A stretch of 64,000 bases of DNA from Buchnera aphidicola (Macrosiphum euphorbiae) (lineage in GTDB: Bacteria; Pseudomonadota; Gammaproteobacteria; Enterobacterales; Enterobacteriaceae): the NCBI RefSeq assembly GCF_005237295.1, contig NZ_CP033006.1, positions 310,001-374,000 of the forward strand, written 5' to 3'. Below, piece after piece: positions 42,082-51,604 of this stretch. A model generated the notes under the pieces. That model was not told the DNA's origin. It searched no databases and saw only the letters and a program-made list of their open reading frames with translations. A program made the position numbers and the translations under genes. Numbering within the stretch: the first letter of the stretch is position 1; each line of letters begins with the position of its first letter.

Positions 42082-42090
42082 TGATATAAT
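42082..42090 (+). promoter_or_regulatory. Extended -10 promoter of infA
   Basis: TGATATAAT at 42082-42090 is a perfect extended -10 element (TG-n-TATAAT), 39 bases upstream of the infA ATG. There is no good -35 hexamer at normal spacing; the hairpin at 42058-42080 occupies that place. Confidence 0.55.
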
Positions 42091-42129
42091 AATCCTAAAA
42101 TTTTTCAATATATTATTGATGAGGATAAA

Positions 42130-42348
42130 ATGGCTAAAGAAGAAAATATTGAAATGCAAGGAATTGTAATAGACACATTGCCAAATACCATGTTTCGTGT
42201 TGAACTAGAAAATAAACACATTATTACAGCACATATTTCAGGAAAAATGAGAAAAAATTATATTAGGATATTAACTGGAGACAAAGTAACTATAGAGCTA
42301 ACACCTTATGATTTAACCAAAGGAAGAATTATTTTTAGAAGTCGCTAA
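42130..42348 (+). CDS. infA: Translation initiation factor IF-1
   Basis: Small S1-like OB-fold protein that binds the A site of the 30S subunit, 72 residues as in E. coli. It begins [11 protein letters not shown], with [14 protein letters not shown] and [18 protein letters not shown] lies 7 bases upstream of the ATG. Highly conserved, with its own extended -10 promoter just upstream. Confidence 0.98.
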   Translation: MAKEENIEMQGIVIDTLPNTMFRVELENKHIITAHISGKMRKNYIRILTGDKVTIELTPYDLTKGRIIFRSR

Positions 42349-42523
42349 TAAAAATTTAGATAAAAAATAAAATTAAAAAACATAAAAAATCATAAAAATC
42401 AATTACTTCTAAAAAATAAAATTCATTTCCTAAAAACTTATCTAAATTAATAAATCTTCTAAAAAAATAAAACGAAATAAATTTTTTTGTTTTTTAAAAA
42501 TAAAAAAATTTTAAAGAGAATTT

Positions 42524-44290
42524 ATGCGTACTAAATATTGTGGAAATATTCGAATAATTCATTTAAATAAAATAGTAAAATTATGTGGTTGGGTAAATAA
42601 AATCAGAAATTTTGGTCAATTTATTTTTATTGATATGAGAGATTATACTGGTCTTGTTCAAGTCATTTTTGAATTAAAAAATAATATAGTTTTTAAAAAA
42701 GCTTTAACTTTAAGAAATGAATTTTGTATTCAAGTTTCTGGTATAGTTCAAAAGCGAGAAGAAAAAAATAAAAATACAAAAATGAATACTGGAGAAATAG
42801 AAATTGTAGCAAAGGAAATAAATATTTTAAATACTTCAAAATCATTACCATTAAATTATACACAAAAAAATAATGATGACTCAAGATTGAAATACAGATA
42901 TTTAGATCTACGTTCTTTAAATATTTTAGAAAATCTTAAAATTAGAAATAAAATCACTTATTTAATAAGAAATTTTATGATGAAAAGAAATTTTCTAGAT
43001 ATTGAAACTCCCATTCTTACGAAATCTACACCAGAAGGTGCAAGAGATTATTTAGTACCAAGTCGCAATCATCTTGGAAAATTTTATGCGTTACCTCAAT
43101 CTCCTCAACTATTTAAACAAATGTTGATGATTGGAGGTATAGACAGATATTATCAAATAGTAAAATGTTTTCGTGATGAGGATTTACGTTCAGATCGACA
43201 ACCAGAATTTACACAAATTGATATTGAAGTTTCTTTTATGAATGCCCAAAAAGTTCGTAATTTAATAGAAAAACTTGTAGTAACAATTTGGTCAAAAATA
43301 ATAAACTTTAATTTAATTAAATTTCCTAAATTATCTTTTTATGAATCAATGAAAAAATATGGATCGGATAAACCAGATTTACGAAATCCAATAAAAATTA
43401 TTGACATTTCTGATATTTTTAAAGATGAAAAATTTATATTATTTTTTAATTTAGATTCAAAAAAAAATAATCGAATAGCATTGCTATGCATTTCTAGAGG
43501 CGCAGATATAAGTCGAAAAAAAATTGATGCTTATACTAAATATATACAGAAATTTAATGCAAAAAAATTATTTTATATAAAAATAATAGAAAGCAATTTT
43601 GGATGCAGAAGTATTTATAGTTCTATAAAACATATCTTAGATGAAATTACTTTAAAAAAAATAATAGAAAAAAGTAAAGCTAAAAATGGAGATATATTAT
43701 TTTTAATTGCTGATCAAGAATCTATTGTTAATAAATCTCTTGGTATGTTACGTTTAAAATTAGGAACTGATCTTAATATTACTAAAAAAAATAGTTGGAA
43801 ACCAGTTTGGATAGTTAATTTTCCTATGTTTAGTAAAGATGTTCATGGAAATTTTTCTTCTGTTCACCATCCATTTACTGCCGTCAAAAACATGAATATA
43901 AAAAATTTAAATAATTCACCTGAACTTGCTGTGTCAGATAGTTATGATCTTGTGATAAATGGCTATGAAATTGGTGGAGGTTCAGTACGTATTCATGATG
44001 TTAATATACAGAGAAAAGTATTTGATATTATTGGAATAAAAAAATCAGTACAAAATGAAAAATTTGGATTTTTGATAGAAGCATTAAAATATGGAGCTCC
44101 TCCACATGCGGGAATAGCTTTAGGATTAGATAGAATAGTCATGCTTTTAACCAATAGTGCAAATATTAGAGATGTTATTGCATTTCCAAAAACAACATCA
44201 GCAACTTGTTTAATGACTAATTCTCCTAGTAAAATAAGTAATTCAATATTACAAGAATTGGCTATAAAACTTTTAAAAAATAAATGTTAA
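42524..44290 (+). CDS. aspS: Aspartyl-tRNA synthetase
   Basis: Class II synthetase, 588 residues (E. coli 590). N-terminal OB-fold anticodon-binding domain (about 1-110) with WVNKIRNFGQFIFIDMRD, then the catalytic core with TPEGARDYLVPSR, motif 2 CFRDEDLRSDRQPEFTQ and motif 3 GIALGLDRIVMLL, plus the bacterial GAD insertion domain (about 285-420), which has drifted most. Its TAA stop and the znuB stop on the other strand share the tetranucleotide TTAA at 44287-44290. Confidence 0.97.
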   Translation: MRTKYCGNIRIIHLNKIVKLCGWVNKIRNFGQFIFIDMRDYTGLVQVIFELKNNIVFKKALTLRNEFCIQVSGIVQKREEKNKNTKMNTGEIEIVAKEINILNTSKSLPLNYTQKNNDDSRLKYRYLDLRSLNILENLKIRNKITYLIRNFMMKRNFLDIETPILTKSTPEGARDYLVPSRNHLGKFYALPQSPQLFKQMLMIGGIDRYYQIVKCFRDEDLRSDRQPEFTQIDIEVSFMNAQKVRNLIEKLVVTIWSKIINFNLIKFPKLSFYESMKKYGSDKPDLRNPIKIIDISDIFKDEKFILFFNLDSKKNNRIALLCISRGADISRKKIDAYTKYIQKFNAKKLFYIKIIESNFGCRSIYSSIKHILDEITLKKIIEKSKAKNGDILFLIADQESIVNKSLGMLRLKLGTDLNITKKNSWKPVWIVNFPMFSKDVHGNFSSVHHPFTAVKNMNIKNLNNSPELAVSDSYDLVINGYEIGGGSVRIHDVNIQRKVFDIIGIKKSVQNEKFGFLIEALKYGAPPHAGIALGLDRIVMLLTNSANIRDVIAFPKTTSATCLMTNSPSKISNSILQELAIKLLKNKC

Positions 44291-45090
44291 AAAATTTTAT
44301 TTTTAATAAAAACATTTTTTATTTTGCTTAATAAGAAAAGGATAAAAGAACACAAAACAATAGATGGACTAGATGGTGTATTGTAAAAAAAAGATAAAAA
44401 TATTCCTCCTGTAACAGATAAAATACTTACTATTATAGCAATAATAACCATTTTTTCTGGAGAACCTGAAAAATGCTGTGCGGTTGCAGGTGGAATGATT
44501 AATAAAGAAGTAATCAATAAAGCACCTACAAATTTCATTGCTATAGAAATAGTAAAAGCAGTCATTAACATAATAGCTAAACGAGCATAAAAAACGTTTA
44601 TACCGTCTATTTGAGCTAATTCTTCATTGATGGTTGCCGATAAAATCATATTCCACTGACAAAGTAAAATGCTAAGTATTATTATACTACTTATTGAGAT
44701 AACAATTAAATCATGTTCTGTAACAGATAGTAAATCACCAAATAAATAATGTGTGATGTTTACTTCTTTATTATTAGAAATTAAACTAATAAAGACCATT
44801 CCTAAAGATAACGAGCTATGTGATACTATACTTAATATAGTTTCTAATGAAACAGGTAATAATTCTTCTAACCATGCTAAAATAATGGCAATTAAACTCA
44901 TAAGAAGAAAAAGAGCACAAAACGAGTTAATATTAAATGCAATAGATATTGCTATACCAAGCAAAGAAGAATGTGATAAGGTATCACCAAAAGATGACAT
45001 CCGCCGCCAAACTACAAATGAGCCTAATGGACCAGTTGTTAAAGATAGAATAACACCTGCTAACCATCCTGGAAAAATTAGTTCGAACAT
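44287..45090 (-). CDS. znuB: High-affinity zinc transporter permease ZnuB
   Basis: Polytopic inner-membrane permease of the ZnuABC zinc importer. I set the start at the ATG 45088-45090 (MFELIFPGWLAG), preceded by GAGTGG; a GTG three codons earlier is less like E. coli. The protein then has 267 residues (E. coli 261). Family blocks: GPLGSFVVWRRMS, FGDTLSHSSLLG, LFGDLL, and MKFVGALLITSLLIIPPATA. It lies 32 bases after znuC on the same strand. No znuA adjoins the pair. Confidence 0.95.
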   Translation of the reverse strand: MFELIFPGWLAGVILSLTTGPLGSFVVWRRMSSFGDTLSHSSLLGIAISIAFNINSFCALFLLMSLIAIILAWLEELLPVSLETILSIVSHSSLSLGMVFISLISNNKEVNITHYLFGDLLSVTEHDLIVISISSIIILSILLCQWNMILSATINEELAQIDGINVFYARLAIMLMTAFTISIAMKFVGALLITSLLIIPPATAQHFSGSPEKMVIIAIIVSILSVTGGIFLSFFYNTPSSPSIVLCSFILFLLSKIKNVFIKNKIF

Positions 45091-45122
45091 AAAAACCACT
45101 CTATAATTACATTGTTGTATAT

Positions 45123-45839
45123 TTAAAAATTATGTACATGATTATGGTCATGATGATAAACTGCTAATTCTTGGACACGTTTAAATCCAAATATAGAAAT
45201 AAATTCTAAATTATTACAAACAGTTTCTGGTGTTCCAGAACAACAAATATGATTATTTAAACAAATTACATCATCTGTTTTAGCCATAACAAAATCTAGA
45301 TCATGAGATACGATTAAAATGGAACATTTTAACTCATGTCGAATTTCATTAATTAGTTTGTATAAAGCTAATTGTCCCATTGTATCAACTCCTTGTATAG
45401 GTTCATCTAGAACCAAGAGATTAGGATTATTTAATAAAGCTTTAGCTAAGAGAATGCGTTGCATTTCTCCACCCGACAATTTTTGTAATTGGTAAGTTTT
45501 TAAAGATTCTGCATTAACACGTTTTAACATTTCTGATATTTTTTTGTTATTTGTTCTTTGCGATAATTGCATAAATCGTTCTACTGTAACAGGTAATAAA
45601 GTATTAAGATTTAATTTTTGAGGAACATAGCCAACAGATAAATTATATGAGCGGATAATTGAGCCTGAACTAGGCTTGATTAATCCTAAAATAATACGTA
45701 CTAGAGTAGATTTTCCAGCTCCGTTAGGTCCAATTAAAGTAAGAACGCGATTAGGAATTAAAGATAATGATATATTAGTGAGAATAGAACGATTAGATAA
45801 ATTGACATAAACATTGTTTAATTTTACTAATTGCAACAT
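45123..45839 (-). CDS. znuC: Zinc transporter ATPase ZnuC
   Basis: ATPase of the zinc importer, 238 residues (E. coli 251). Walker A GPNGAGKST (about residues 36-44), signature LSGGEMQR, Walker B LLVLDEPIQG, and switch histidine in VSHD. The C-terminus ends in a His-rich tail (Y-H-H-D-H-N-H-V-H), as in E. coli ZnuC, perhaps a zinc sensor or buffer. It starts the znuC-znuB pair. Confidence 0.96.
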   Translation of the reverse strand: MLQLVKLNNVYVNLSNRSILTNISLSLIPNRVLTLIGPNGAGKSTLVRIILGLIKPSSGSIIRSYNLSVGYVPQKLNLNTLLPVTVERFMQLSQRTNNKKISEMLKRVNAESLKTYQLQKLSGGEMQRILLAKALLNNPNLLVLDEPIQGVDTMGQLALYKLINEIRHELKCSILIVSHDLDFVMAKTDDVICLNNHICCSGTPETVCNNLEFISIFGFKRVQELAVYHHDHNHVHNF

Positions 45840-46688
45840 AGTTTTATGAATTATTTTTTTTAATCCTAGTATTATAAGATATATTTTTTAAGTTGAATAT
45901 AAATATTATATTAATTATCAATTTATTTTTTTAAATTCTAATATGCATATAAATATAATTAAAATGTCAGAATTCTGAACATGTATTTTAAACAAATCAT
46001 TCTTGAAAAGATTGACTAAAATTGACTGTACTAAATAACTTTATACGTATAAGGGTAGTTCTTAACATAAATCACATATTCTAAAAAAAAAATCTATTTT
46101 TTTAAATTAAAGTAAAAAAAACAATGCTAAATATTTTTTAAAGAAGTATATCTTAGGAAAGCTTTATTGATAAATATAACTGTATTAATTTAAAAAAATA
46201 ACTCTCTTTGAAAATCGATTTACATGTAAGTAAAAACGAATCTAAGATAAATAATAGTATATAAACTATTCAATGATAAATATATTTTTAAAAATTTAAA
46301 ATAAGAACTGTTATAATTTAGTTTATTCATAAATTCTTAAAAAATAAAGCTACATATAAAAACTAATAATTTTGTAAAAATATTATTACATCTATAAATT
46401 TAATGATAATTTAAAATGATACTAATAGTTTGAGCAAAGTATTTTTTTAACTTTTATTCTTTTAAAATACAGAATTTCTTCTGAATTAAATTTATATCAT
46501 CTCAATCTAGTAGATCATTATAATTATCAATCATTTAAAAGTAGATTCAGATATATTTTGAGATAGTTTTATATCTTAATACTAGTGATAAAAAACATAA
46601 AATTATTTTTTAAGAAAAAAACTTATTTTTATATCTAATTAAAAAATAAAAATCAATATTGCAACTCAATATATATTTAAAAAAAATT
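45840..46688. other. 849-base noncoding region where znuA, mepM and lpxM are absent
   Basis: This is the longest gene-free stretch of the window. In E. coli znuA, mepM and lpxM lie between znuC and pykA. No open frame or convincing protein remnant of any of these survives; a faint G-S-S...H-x-x-H pattern near 46052-46080 was considered as a MepM remnant and dropped. Composition is slightly less extreme than in other spacers (scattered TTGAC words near 46011-46027), which fits an old gene residue. Confidence 0.5.
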
Positions 46689-48131
46689 TTATAAAACTTT
46701 TAAAATTCTACTCGTGTTAGTTTTTCCTATTCTTCCCATAATATCACCTTGAGTTATAATAACTAATTCACCACTACACAAAAAACCTTGATTATATAAA
46801 AGAATAATTGCTTCGTTAGCAGCTTCAAAACCGTTTTTTTTGCTATCGAAATATATGGGAGTAACACCTCTATAAAGAGTTGCTAAATTTAAAGTTTTTC
46901 TATTTTTTGATAAAGCAAAAATAGGTAATCCAGATGTAATTCTTGATGTCATAAGTGCAGTTTTTCCCGATTCTGTCATCGTTATAATTGCAGTAACTCC
47001 TTTTAAATGATTAGCAACATACATAGCTGACATAGCAATTGCTTCTTCAATATCATTAAATTTTGCATTAAGGCGATGTCTTGATACATTAATACTAGGT
47101 ACTTTTTCTGCACCTTTACAAATTTTTGCCATTTTTATAACAGTTTCAGCTGGATATTTTCCAGATGCTGTTTCAGCAGAAAGCATAACTGCATCACTAC
47201 CATCTAAAACAGCATTAGCTACATCCATAACTTCTGCACGAGTAGGTAGTGGGTTTATAATCATAGATTCCATCATCTGTGTTGCAGTAATTACTATTCT
47301 ATTTAATTGTCTAGCAGTTCTAATTAATTTTTTTTGAATTCCTGCTAGTTCAGAATCTCCGATTTCTACACCTAAATCACCTCTTGCTATCATAATTGCA
47401 TCTGATGATAAGATTATATCTTCTATAATATTTTGATTTATTACAGCTTCAGCACGTTCTATTTTTGCAATAATTTTAGCATTACTACCAGATTTTTTAG
47501 CTAATTCTCTTGCTTGTTTTAAGTCATTACTGCATCGTGGAAAAGATATTGCTAAATAATCAACATCAATTTCAGCTGCAAGAATTATATCTTTTTTATC
47601 TTTTTCAGTTAATGCGTTTGCAGATAGACCACCACCTAATTTATTAATACCTTTATTATCAGAAAGAATTCCGCCTATAACAACTTTTGTTAATATTTCA
47701 GGATAAGTTGATTTTATAACCTTTAATTGTATTCTTCCATCATCTAATAATAATATATCACCTATTTTTAGGTCATATGGTAAATGTTTATAATCAATAC
47801 CTACGCGTTCTTCATTTCCATCATTTTGTCCTAAATTTGCATCTAATATAAAAAATTCACTAATATTTAAAAAAATATTATTTTTTCTAAATTTAGAAAT
47901 ACGAATTTTAGGACCTTGTAAATCACCAAGTAATGCAATATGACAATTTAAATTTGCCATTATTTCCCTTGCTTTATTTGCCCTGAATTTATGTTCATGT
48001 TCTAAACCATGAGAAAAATTAAATCGAAGAACATTTGCTCCAGAACGAATTATTTTTTCTAAATTATTATTAATATCTGTAGAAGGCCCTAAAGTAGCTA
48101 CAATTTTTGTTCTTCTTAATCGATTTAACAT
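46689..48131 (-). CDS. pykA: Pyruvate kinase II
   Basis: PEP to pyruvate with ATP formation, 480 residues, the length of E. coli PykA. N-terminal [24 protein letters not shown], the catalytic [29 protein letters not shown] and [11 protein letters not shown] are intact. AGGTG lies 7 bases upstream of the ATG on the minus strand. The length and neighbouring zwf indicate the PykA rather than PykF orthologue. Confidence 0.97.
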   Translation of the reverse strand: MLNRLRRTKIVATLGPSTDINNNLEKIIRSGANVLRFNFSHGLEHEHKFRANKAREIMANLNCHIALLGDLQGPKIRISKFRKNNIFLNISEFFILDANLGQNDGNEERVGIDYKHLPYDLKIGDILLLDDGRIQLKVIKSTYPEILTKVVIGGILSDNKGINKLGGGLSANALTEKDKKDIILAAEIDVDYLAISFPRCSNDLKQARELAKKSGSNAKIIAKIERAEAVINQNIIEDIILSSDAIMIARGDLGVEIGDSELAGIQKKLIRTARQLNRIVITATQMMESMIINPLPTRAEVMDVANAVLDGSDAVMLSAETASGKYPAETVIKMAKICKGAEKVPSINVSRHRLNAKFNDIEEAIAMSAMYVANHLKGVTAIITMTESGKTALMTSRITSGLPIFALSKNRKTLNLATLYRGVTPIYFDSKKNGFEAANEAIILLYNQGFLCSGELVIITQGDIMGRIGKTNTSRILKVL

Positions 48132-48416
48132 AAAAACACACCTTGTTAAAAGTTTTTAAAAGATTTTATACTGCTAAATATTAGTAAATATAAAATATTT
48201 ATTTGTATTTATTGAGTTATTTAGTAAAATTAATAAAGACAATTTTATTATTGATAATATATTATAAAAAATAAAAAATCTTAAATAATAGTACATTTTA
48301 AAGAATTTTGTGTATACATCTAAAAATTTTTATGAAATTCTTATACGAATATTACTATTTAAATTATTGCATTAAAATTTTAAATTTTATATGTAAATTT
48401 TAAAAAAGAGAAGATT

Positions 48417-49892
48417 ATGATTATAGAAACAAATCAAGCTTGTGATTTAGTCATTTTTGGTGCAAAAGGAGATTTAACGAAAAGAAAACTATTACCTGCT
48501 TTATATAAATTAGAAAAATCTAAAAAAATACATGAACATACACGCATAATTGCTACTGGTCGTGCTGATTGGAATACACAAAAATATATAAAAATAGTAC
48601 AAAAAGAAATAACACATTTTTTAAATGAAGAAATTAACAATTTTGTTTGGAAAAAACTTAGTTCTCGTATATTTTTTTGTAATATCGATGTCTATAAATC
48701 ATCAGATTTTTTTAGATTAAAAGACATACTAAATGAAAAAAAAAATATAATTATTTATTATTGTGCCGTACCTCCTAATACATTAGATTCTATTTTTATA
48801 GGCTTGGGAAATGCAAATTTAAATCTTATTTCATCACGTATAGTTTTAGAAAAACCATTAGGAATTTGTTTAAAAACATCTAAAAAAATTAACAATCAAC
48901 TTTCTAAATATTTTCTAGAATCACAAATTTTTCGTATTGATCATTATCTCGGAAAAGAATCAATACTTAATCTGCTTGCTTTACGATTTGCTAATTCATT
49001 TTTTTCTTGTAATTGGAACAATAAAACAATTGATCATATTCAAATTACTGTATCTGAAGAAGTCGGAATTGAAGATCGATGGAATTATTTTGATACGATG
49101 GGTCAAATGAGAGACATGGTACAAAACCATCTTTTGCAAATATTAACAATACTTACAATGGATGAACCAAAAGATATTACTTCTGAAAGTATTCGGCATG
49201 AAAAAGTAAAAATACTACGTGCTCTAAATCCTATTGATATTAGTAATATAAATAAAAACACTGTTCGAGGACAATATTGTTCCGGATTTATTAAAGGGAA
49301 AAAAGTACCTTCTTACTCAGAAGAAAATGGTGCAAATAAAAATAGTCAAACTGAAACTTTTATTGCTATAAAAGTCAATCTCAATAATAATAAATGGTCT
49401 GGTGTTCCATTTTATCTAAGAACAGGAAAACGTTTAGCACATAAATATTCTGAAATAGTAGTTTTTTTTAAGAAAAATCCTATAAATTTATTTAAAAGTT
49501 CTAAATTAGAATTATTACAAAATAAATTAATTATACGTTTAGAACCAAATACAAATATTAAATTCGATTTTATACATAAAATACCAGGATTAGAACAAGA
49601 ATATAAATTAGAAAATTCTCAAATGAAATCTAATGATTTTTATCAAAAATATTCTCAAAATGTAATTGATGCTTATGAAAGATTATTATTTGAAAGTATG
49701 AGAGGTATACAATCTTTGTTTGTATGTCGAGATGAAGTAGAAGAGGCATGGAAATGGATAGATCCAATTATAGAAGGATGGGAAAACACTAAAAATAATC
49801 CTCCTCAATTATATATGTCTGGAACTTGGGGTCCTAAAAATTCAGATTTATTACTTGCTCATGACAATCGTTATTGGCATGAATTTAATTAA
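48417..49892 (+). CDS. zwf: Glucose-6-phosphate 1-dehydrogenase
   Basis: First oxidative pentose-phosphate step, producing NADPH; 491 residues as in E. coli. NADP loop F-G-A-K-G-D-L-T-K-R-K-L, substrate-binding RIDHYLGKE, and PFYLRTGKRL. It is divergent from pykA, as in E. coli, but the hexR regulator gene normally between them is absent (285-base gap). Together with pgl at 13.7 kb it feeds 6-phosphogluconate. Confidence 0.98.
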   Translation: MIIETNQACDLVIFGAKGDLTKRKLLPALYKLEKSKKIHEHTRIIATGRADWNTQKYIKIVQKEITHFLNEEINNFVWKKLSSRIFFCNIDVYKSSDFFRLKDILNEKKNIIIYYCAVPPNTLDSIFIGLGNANLNLISSRIVLEKPLGICLKTSKKINNQLSKYFLESQIFRIDHYLGKESILNLLALRFANSFFSCNWNNKTIDHIQITVSEEVGIEDRWNYFDTMGQMRDMVQNHLLQILTILTMDEPKDITSESIRHEKVKILRALNPIDISNINKNTVRGQYCSGFIKGKKVPSYSEENGANKNSQTETFIAIKVNLNNNKWSGVPFYLRTGKRLAHKYSEIVVFFKKNPINLFKSSKLELLQNKLIIRLEPNTNIKFDFIHKIPGLEQEYKLENSQMKSNDFYQKYSQNVIDAYERLLFESMRGIQSLFVCRDEVEEAWKWIDPIIEGWENTKNNPPQLYMSGTWGPKNSDLLLAHDNRYWHEFN

Positions 49893-50017
49893 AAAAATCT
49901 TAAAAAATTTATCTATCTTGACTTGATTAAGATAATTATGATAGCTTAAAAATTAATTTTTTAATATTTTTATAAACAAAAAACAATATAAAAAAAACTT
50001 ATATATTTTAACATAAA

Positions 50018-50051
50018 AAAATATTTAATTTTACAAAATATTTAATTTTAC
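50018..50051. repeat. Perfect 17-bp tandem duplication upstream of htpX
   Basis: The unit AAAATATTTAATTTTAC occurs at 50018-50034 and again at 50035-50051 with no change. It ends 46 bases before the htpX ATG, immediately upstream of an ACCCATTT word (50065-50072) that resembles a sigma-32 -10 element (CCCCATnT). It may be a recent slippage or replication duplication. Confidence 0.8.
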
Positions 50052-50097
50052 ATTGATGCAAAATACCCATTTTGCTAATCGAGGAAGATAATATCTT

Positions 50098-50976
50098 ATG
50101 ATGCGTATTATTCTTTTCTTATTAACTAATTTAGCGGTTATGTTAATATTTAGTCTGATTCTTATCTTGACAGGTATTCAGTCTGATAATGTTTACGGTT
50201 TATTAATTATGTCAAGTCTATTTGGTTTCAGTGGTTCTATTTTATCTTTAATTCTCTCAAAATGGATTGCATTGCGATCAGTGAATGGTGAAATTTTAAC
50301 TCATCCTCGAAATGAAATAGAAAATTGGCTCATCAATACAGTTCGAAAACAATCTATTCAAAAAGGTATTATTATGCCTCAAATTGCAGTATATCAGGCA
50401 ACTGATATTAATGCATTTGCAACTGGTGCGCGTCGTAATTCTGCTTTAATTGCCGTTTCAACAGGATTGTTAGAAAACATGACTCGTCATGAAGCAGAAG
50501 CAGTAATTGCTCATGAAATTAGTCATATTGCAAATGGTGATATGATTACTATGACCTTAGTTCAAGGTGTCGTTAATACTTTCGTAATTTTTATATCTCG
50601 TATTCTTTCACAAGTTATAAGTAGTGTTCTATCAAGCAATCGAAATGAAAATAACACAGAAATAAAAAATCCATTTATATATTTTTTAATTTCTACATTT
50701 TTAGAATTAGTTTTTGGTATTTTAGCTAGTATTATTACAATGTGGTTTTCTAGACATCGAGAGTTTTATGCTGATGCTAGTTCTGCAAAAATGGTAGGAC
50801 GTGAAAAAATGATTTCTGCTCTAAATCGTTTAAAAACAAGTCATGAACCTCAAGAATCTGATTGCATGATTGCATTTTGTATAAACGGAAAATCTAACTC
50901 TTTTTTAAGTTTGTTTGCATCTCATCCTTCTTTAGACAAAAGAATACAAGCACTACATAATAAAGAATATATGTAG
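50098..50976 (+). CDS. htpX: Membrane zinc metalloprotease HtpX
   Basis: M48 protease for membrane-protein quality control, 292 residues (E. coli 293). Two N-terminal membrane segments (about 5-25 and 35-55), the zinc motif His139-Glu-x-x-His143 (HEISH), two further hydrophobic segments (about 155-175 and 193-213), and the third ligand in [16 protein letters not shown] lies about 10 bases upstream of the ATG. Heat-shock control in E. coli is by sigma-32 and Cpx; only a -10-like word is seen here. Confidence 0.96.
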   Translation: MMRIILFLLTNLAVMLIFSLILILTGIQSDNVYGLLIMSSLFGFSGSILSLILSKWIALRSVNGEILTHPRNEIENWLINTVRKQSIQKGIIMPQIAVYQATDINAFATGARRNSALIAVSTGLLENMTRHEAEAVIAHEISHIANGDMITMTLVQGVVNTFVIFISRILSQVISSVLSSNRNENNTEIKNPFIYFLISTFLELVFGILASIITMWFSRHREFYADASSAKMVGREKMISALNRLKTSHEPQESDCMIAFCINGKSNSFLSLFASHPSLDKRIQALHNKEYM

Positions 50977-51186
50977 TAAAAACACACTCTTTCTTAATAG
51001 AAATATATTTTCTTGTTTCTATTAAGAAAATTTAAAATCGAAAATATAAAACCATTTTTTAAGTAAATTTAAACTTGCTTTTGTCATAAAAAAATGATAT
51101 ATATATAAAAATATCGTGCTTTTTATTATTAATTAAATTTTTTAGGTAAAATAAGTTACAGTTCTGTTTATGCATAGAATGTTAAA

Positions 51187-51290
51187 TTTAAAAAAGTTTA
51201 GAGTAAAGACGTTGACACAGCTTCTCTTGCCAAATCTTAAATTCATGCCGCATACAGTGATGTTTCTTTTTTCTACATAAATTAGCAATA
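51187..51290 (+). pseudogene. yobF: yobF remnant forming the cspC leader
   Basis: In E. coli the short gene yobF lies directly upstream of cspC. Here the frame starting at 51202 reads S-K-D-V-D and, after a TAA (51238-51240), I-H-A-A-Y-S-D-V-S, closely matching SKHVD and IGASCSNVS of E. coli YobF. The distance to cspC is also alike (56 bases). A TAG at 51199-51201 and the TAA replace Leu and Tyr codons, and the N-terminus is not recognisable, so no YobF can be made. Yet 51202-51267 is about 40% GC in a spacer that is otherwise near 15%, so the sequence is probably kept as RNA or DNA signal. A 36-codon open frame (51170-51280) crosses it in another frame. Confidence 0.65.
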
Positions 51291-51323
51291 AGACTGATAA
51301 AATATTCTTAAGGAAGTTACGAA

Positions 51324-51533
51324 ATGGCTAAGATTAAAGGTCAAGTTAAGTGGTTCAACGAATCTAAAGGTTTTGGTTTTATTACGCCATCAGACGGAAG
51401 CAAAGATGTTTTTGTTCATTTTTCTTCAATTCAAGGAAATGGATTTAAAACATTAACTGAAGGGCAAAATGTTGAATTTGAGATTCAAGATGGACAAAAA
51501 GGTCCTGCCGCAGTAAATGTTTTTTCTATATAA
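51324..51533 (+). CDS. cspC: Cold-shock-family protein CspC
   Basis: Single-strand nucleic acid chaperone with one cold-shock OB fold, 69 residues. The sequence is almost identical to E. coli CspC; RNA-binding motifs K-G-F-G-F-I and V-F-V-H-F are intact. AAGGAAG lies about 6 bases upstream of the ATG. It has a long leader with the yobF-derived patch, and a clear terminator follows, so it is probably a monocistronic, well-expressed unit. Confidence 0.98.
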   Translation: MAKIKGQVKWFNESKGFGFITPSDGSKDVFVHFSSIQGNGFKTLTEGQNVEFEIQDGQKGPAAVNVFSI

Positions 51534-51565
51534 AACACACAAGCATTAACAAGAAAAATTTTTAA

Positions 51566-51604
51566 AAGCCCTCTGTTAAAAAATCAGAGGACTTCGTTTT
51601 TTAA
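51566..51604 (+). terminator. Intrinsic terminator after cspC
   Basis: CCTCTG (51570-51575) pairs with CAGAGG (51585-51590) around a 9-base loop, extended by AAG/CTT with one mismatch, then TCGTTTTTT. It lies 32 bases after the cspC stop and is one of the few GC-rich hairpins in the window. Confidence 0.85.

Noticed and set aside
46052-46080. Possible MepM remnant (G-S-S...H-x-x-H) in the znuC-pykA gap
   Set aside because: Only a few residues fit, with a stop in the middle and no flanking similarity.
50051-50072. Complete sigma-32 promoter before htpX
   Set aside because: The -10-like word is good, but the nearest TTGA is only a few bases away, far less than the needed 13-17 spacing.
51199-51240. 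Standard sigma-70 promoter (TTGACA at 51212) for cspC
   Set aside because: The TTGACA lies in the yobF-derived codons and the matching -10 (TCTTAA) is poor; mentioned only as an option.
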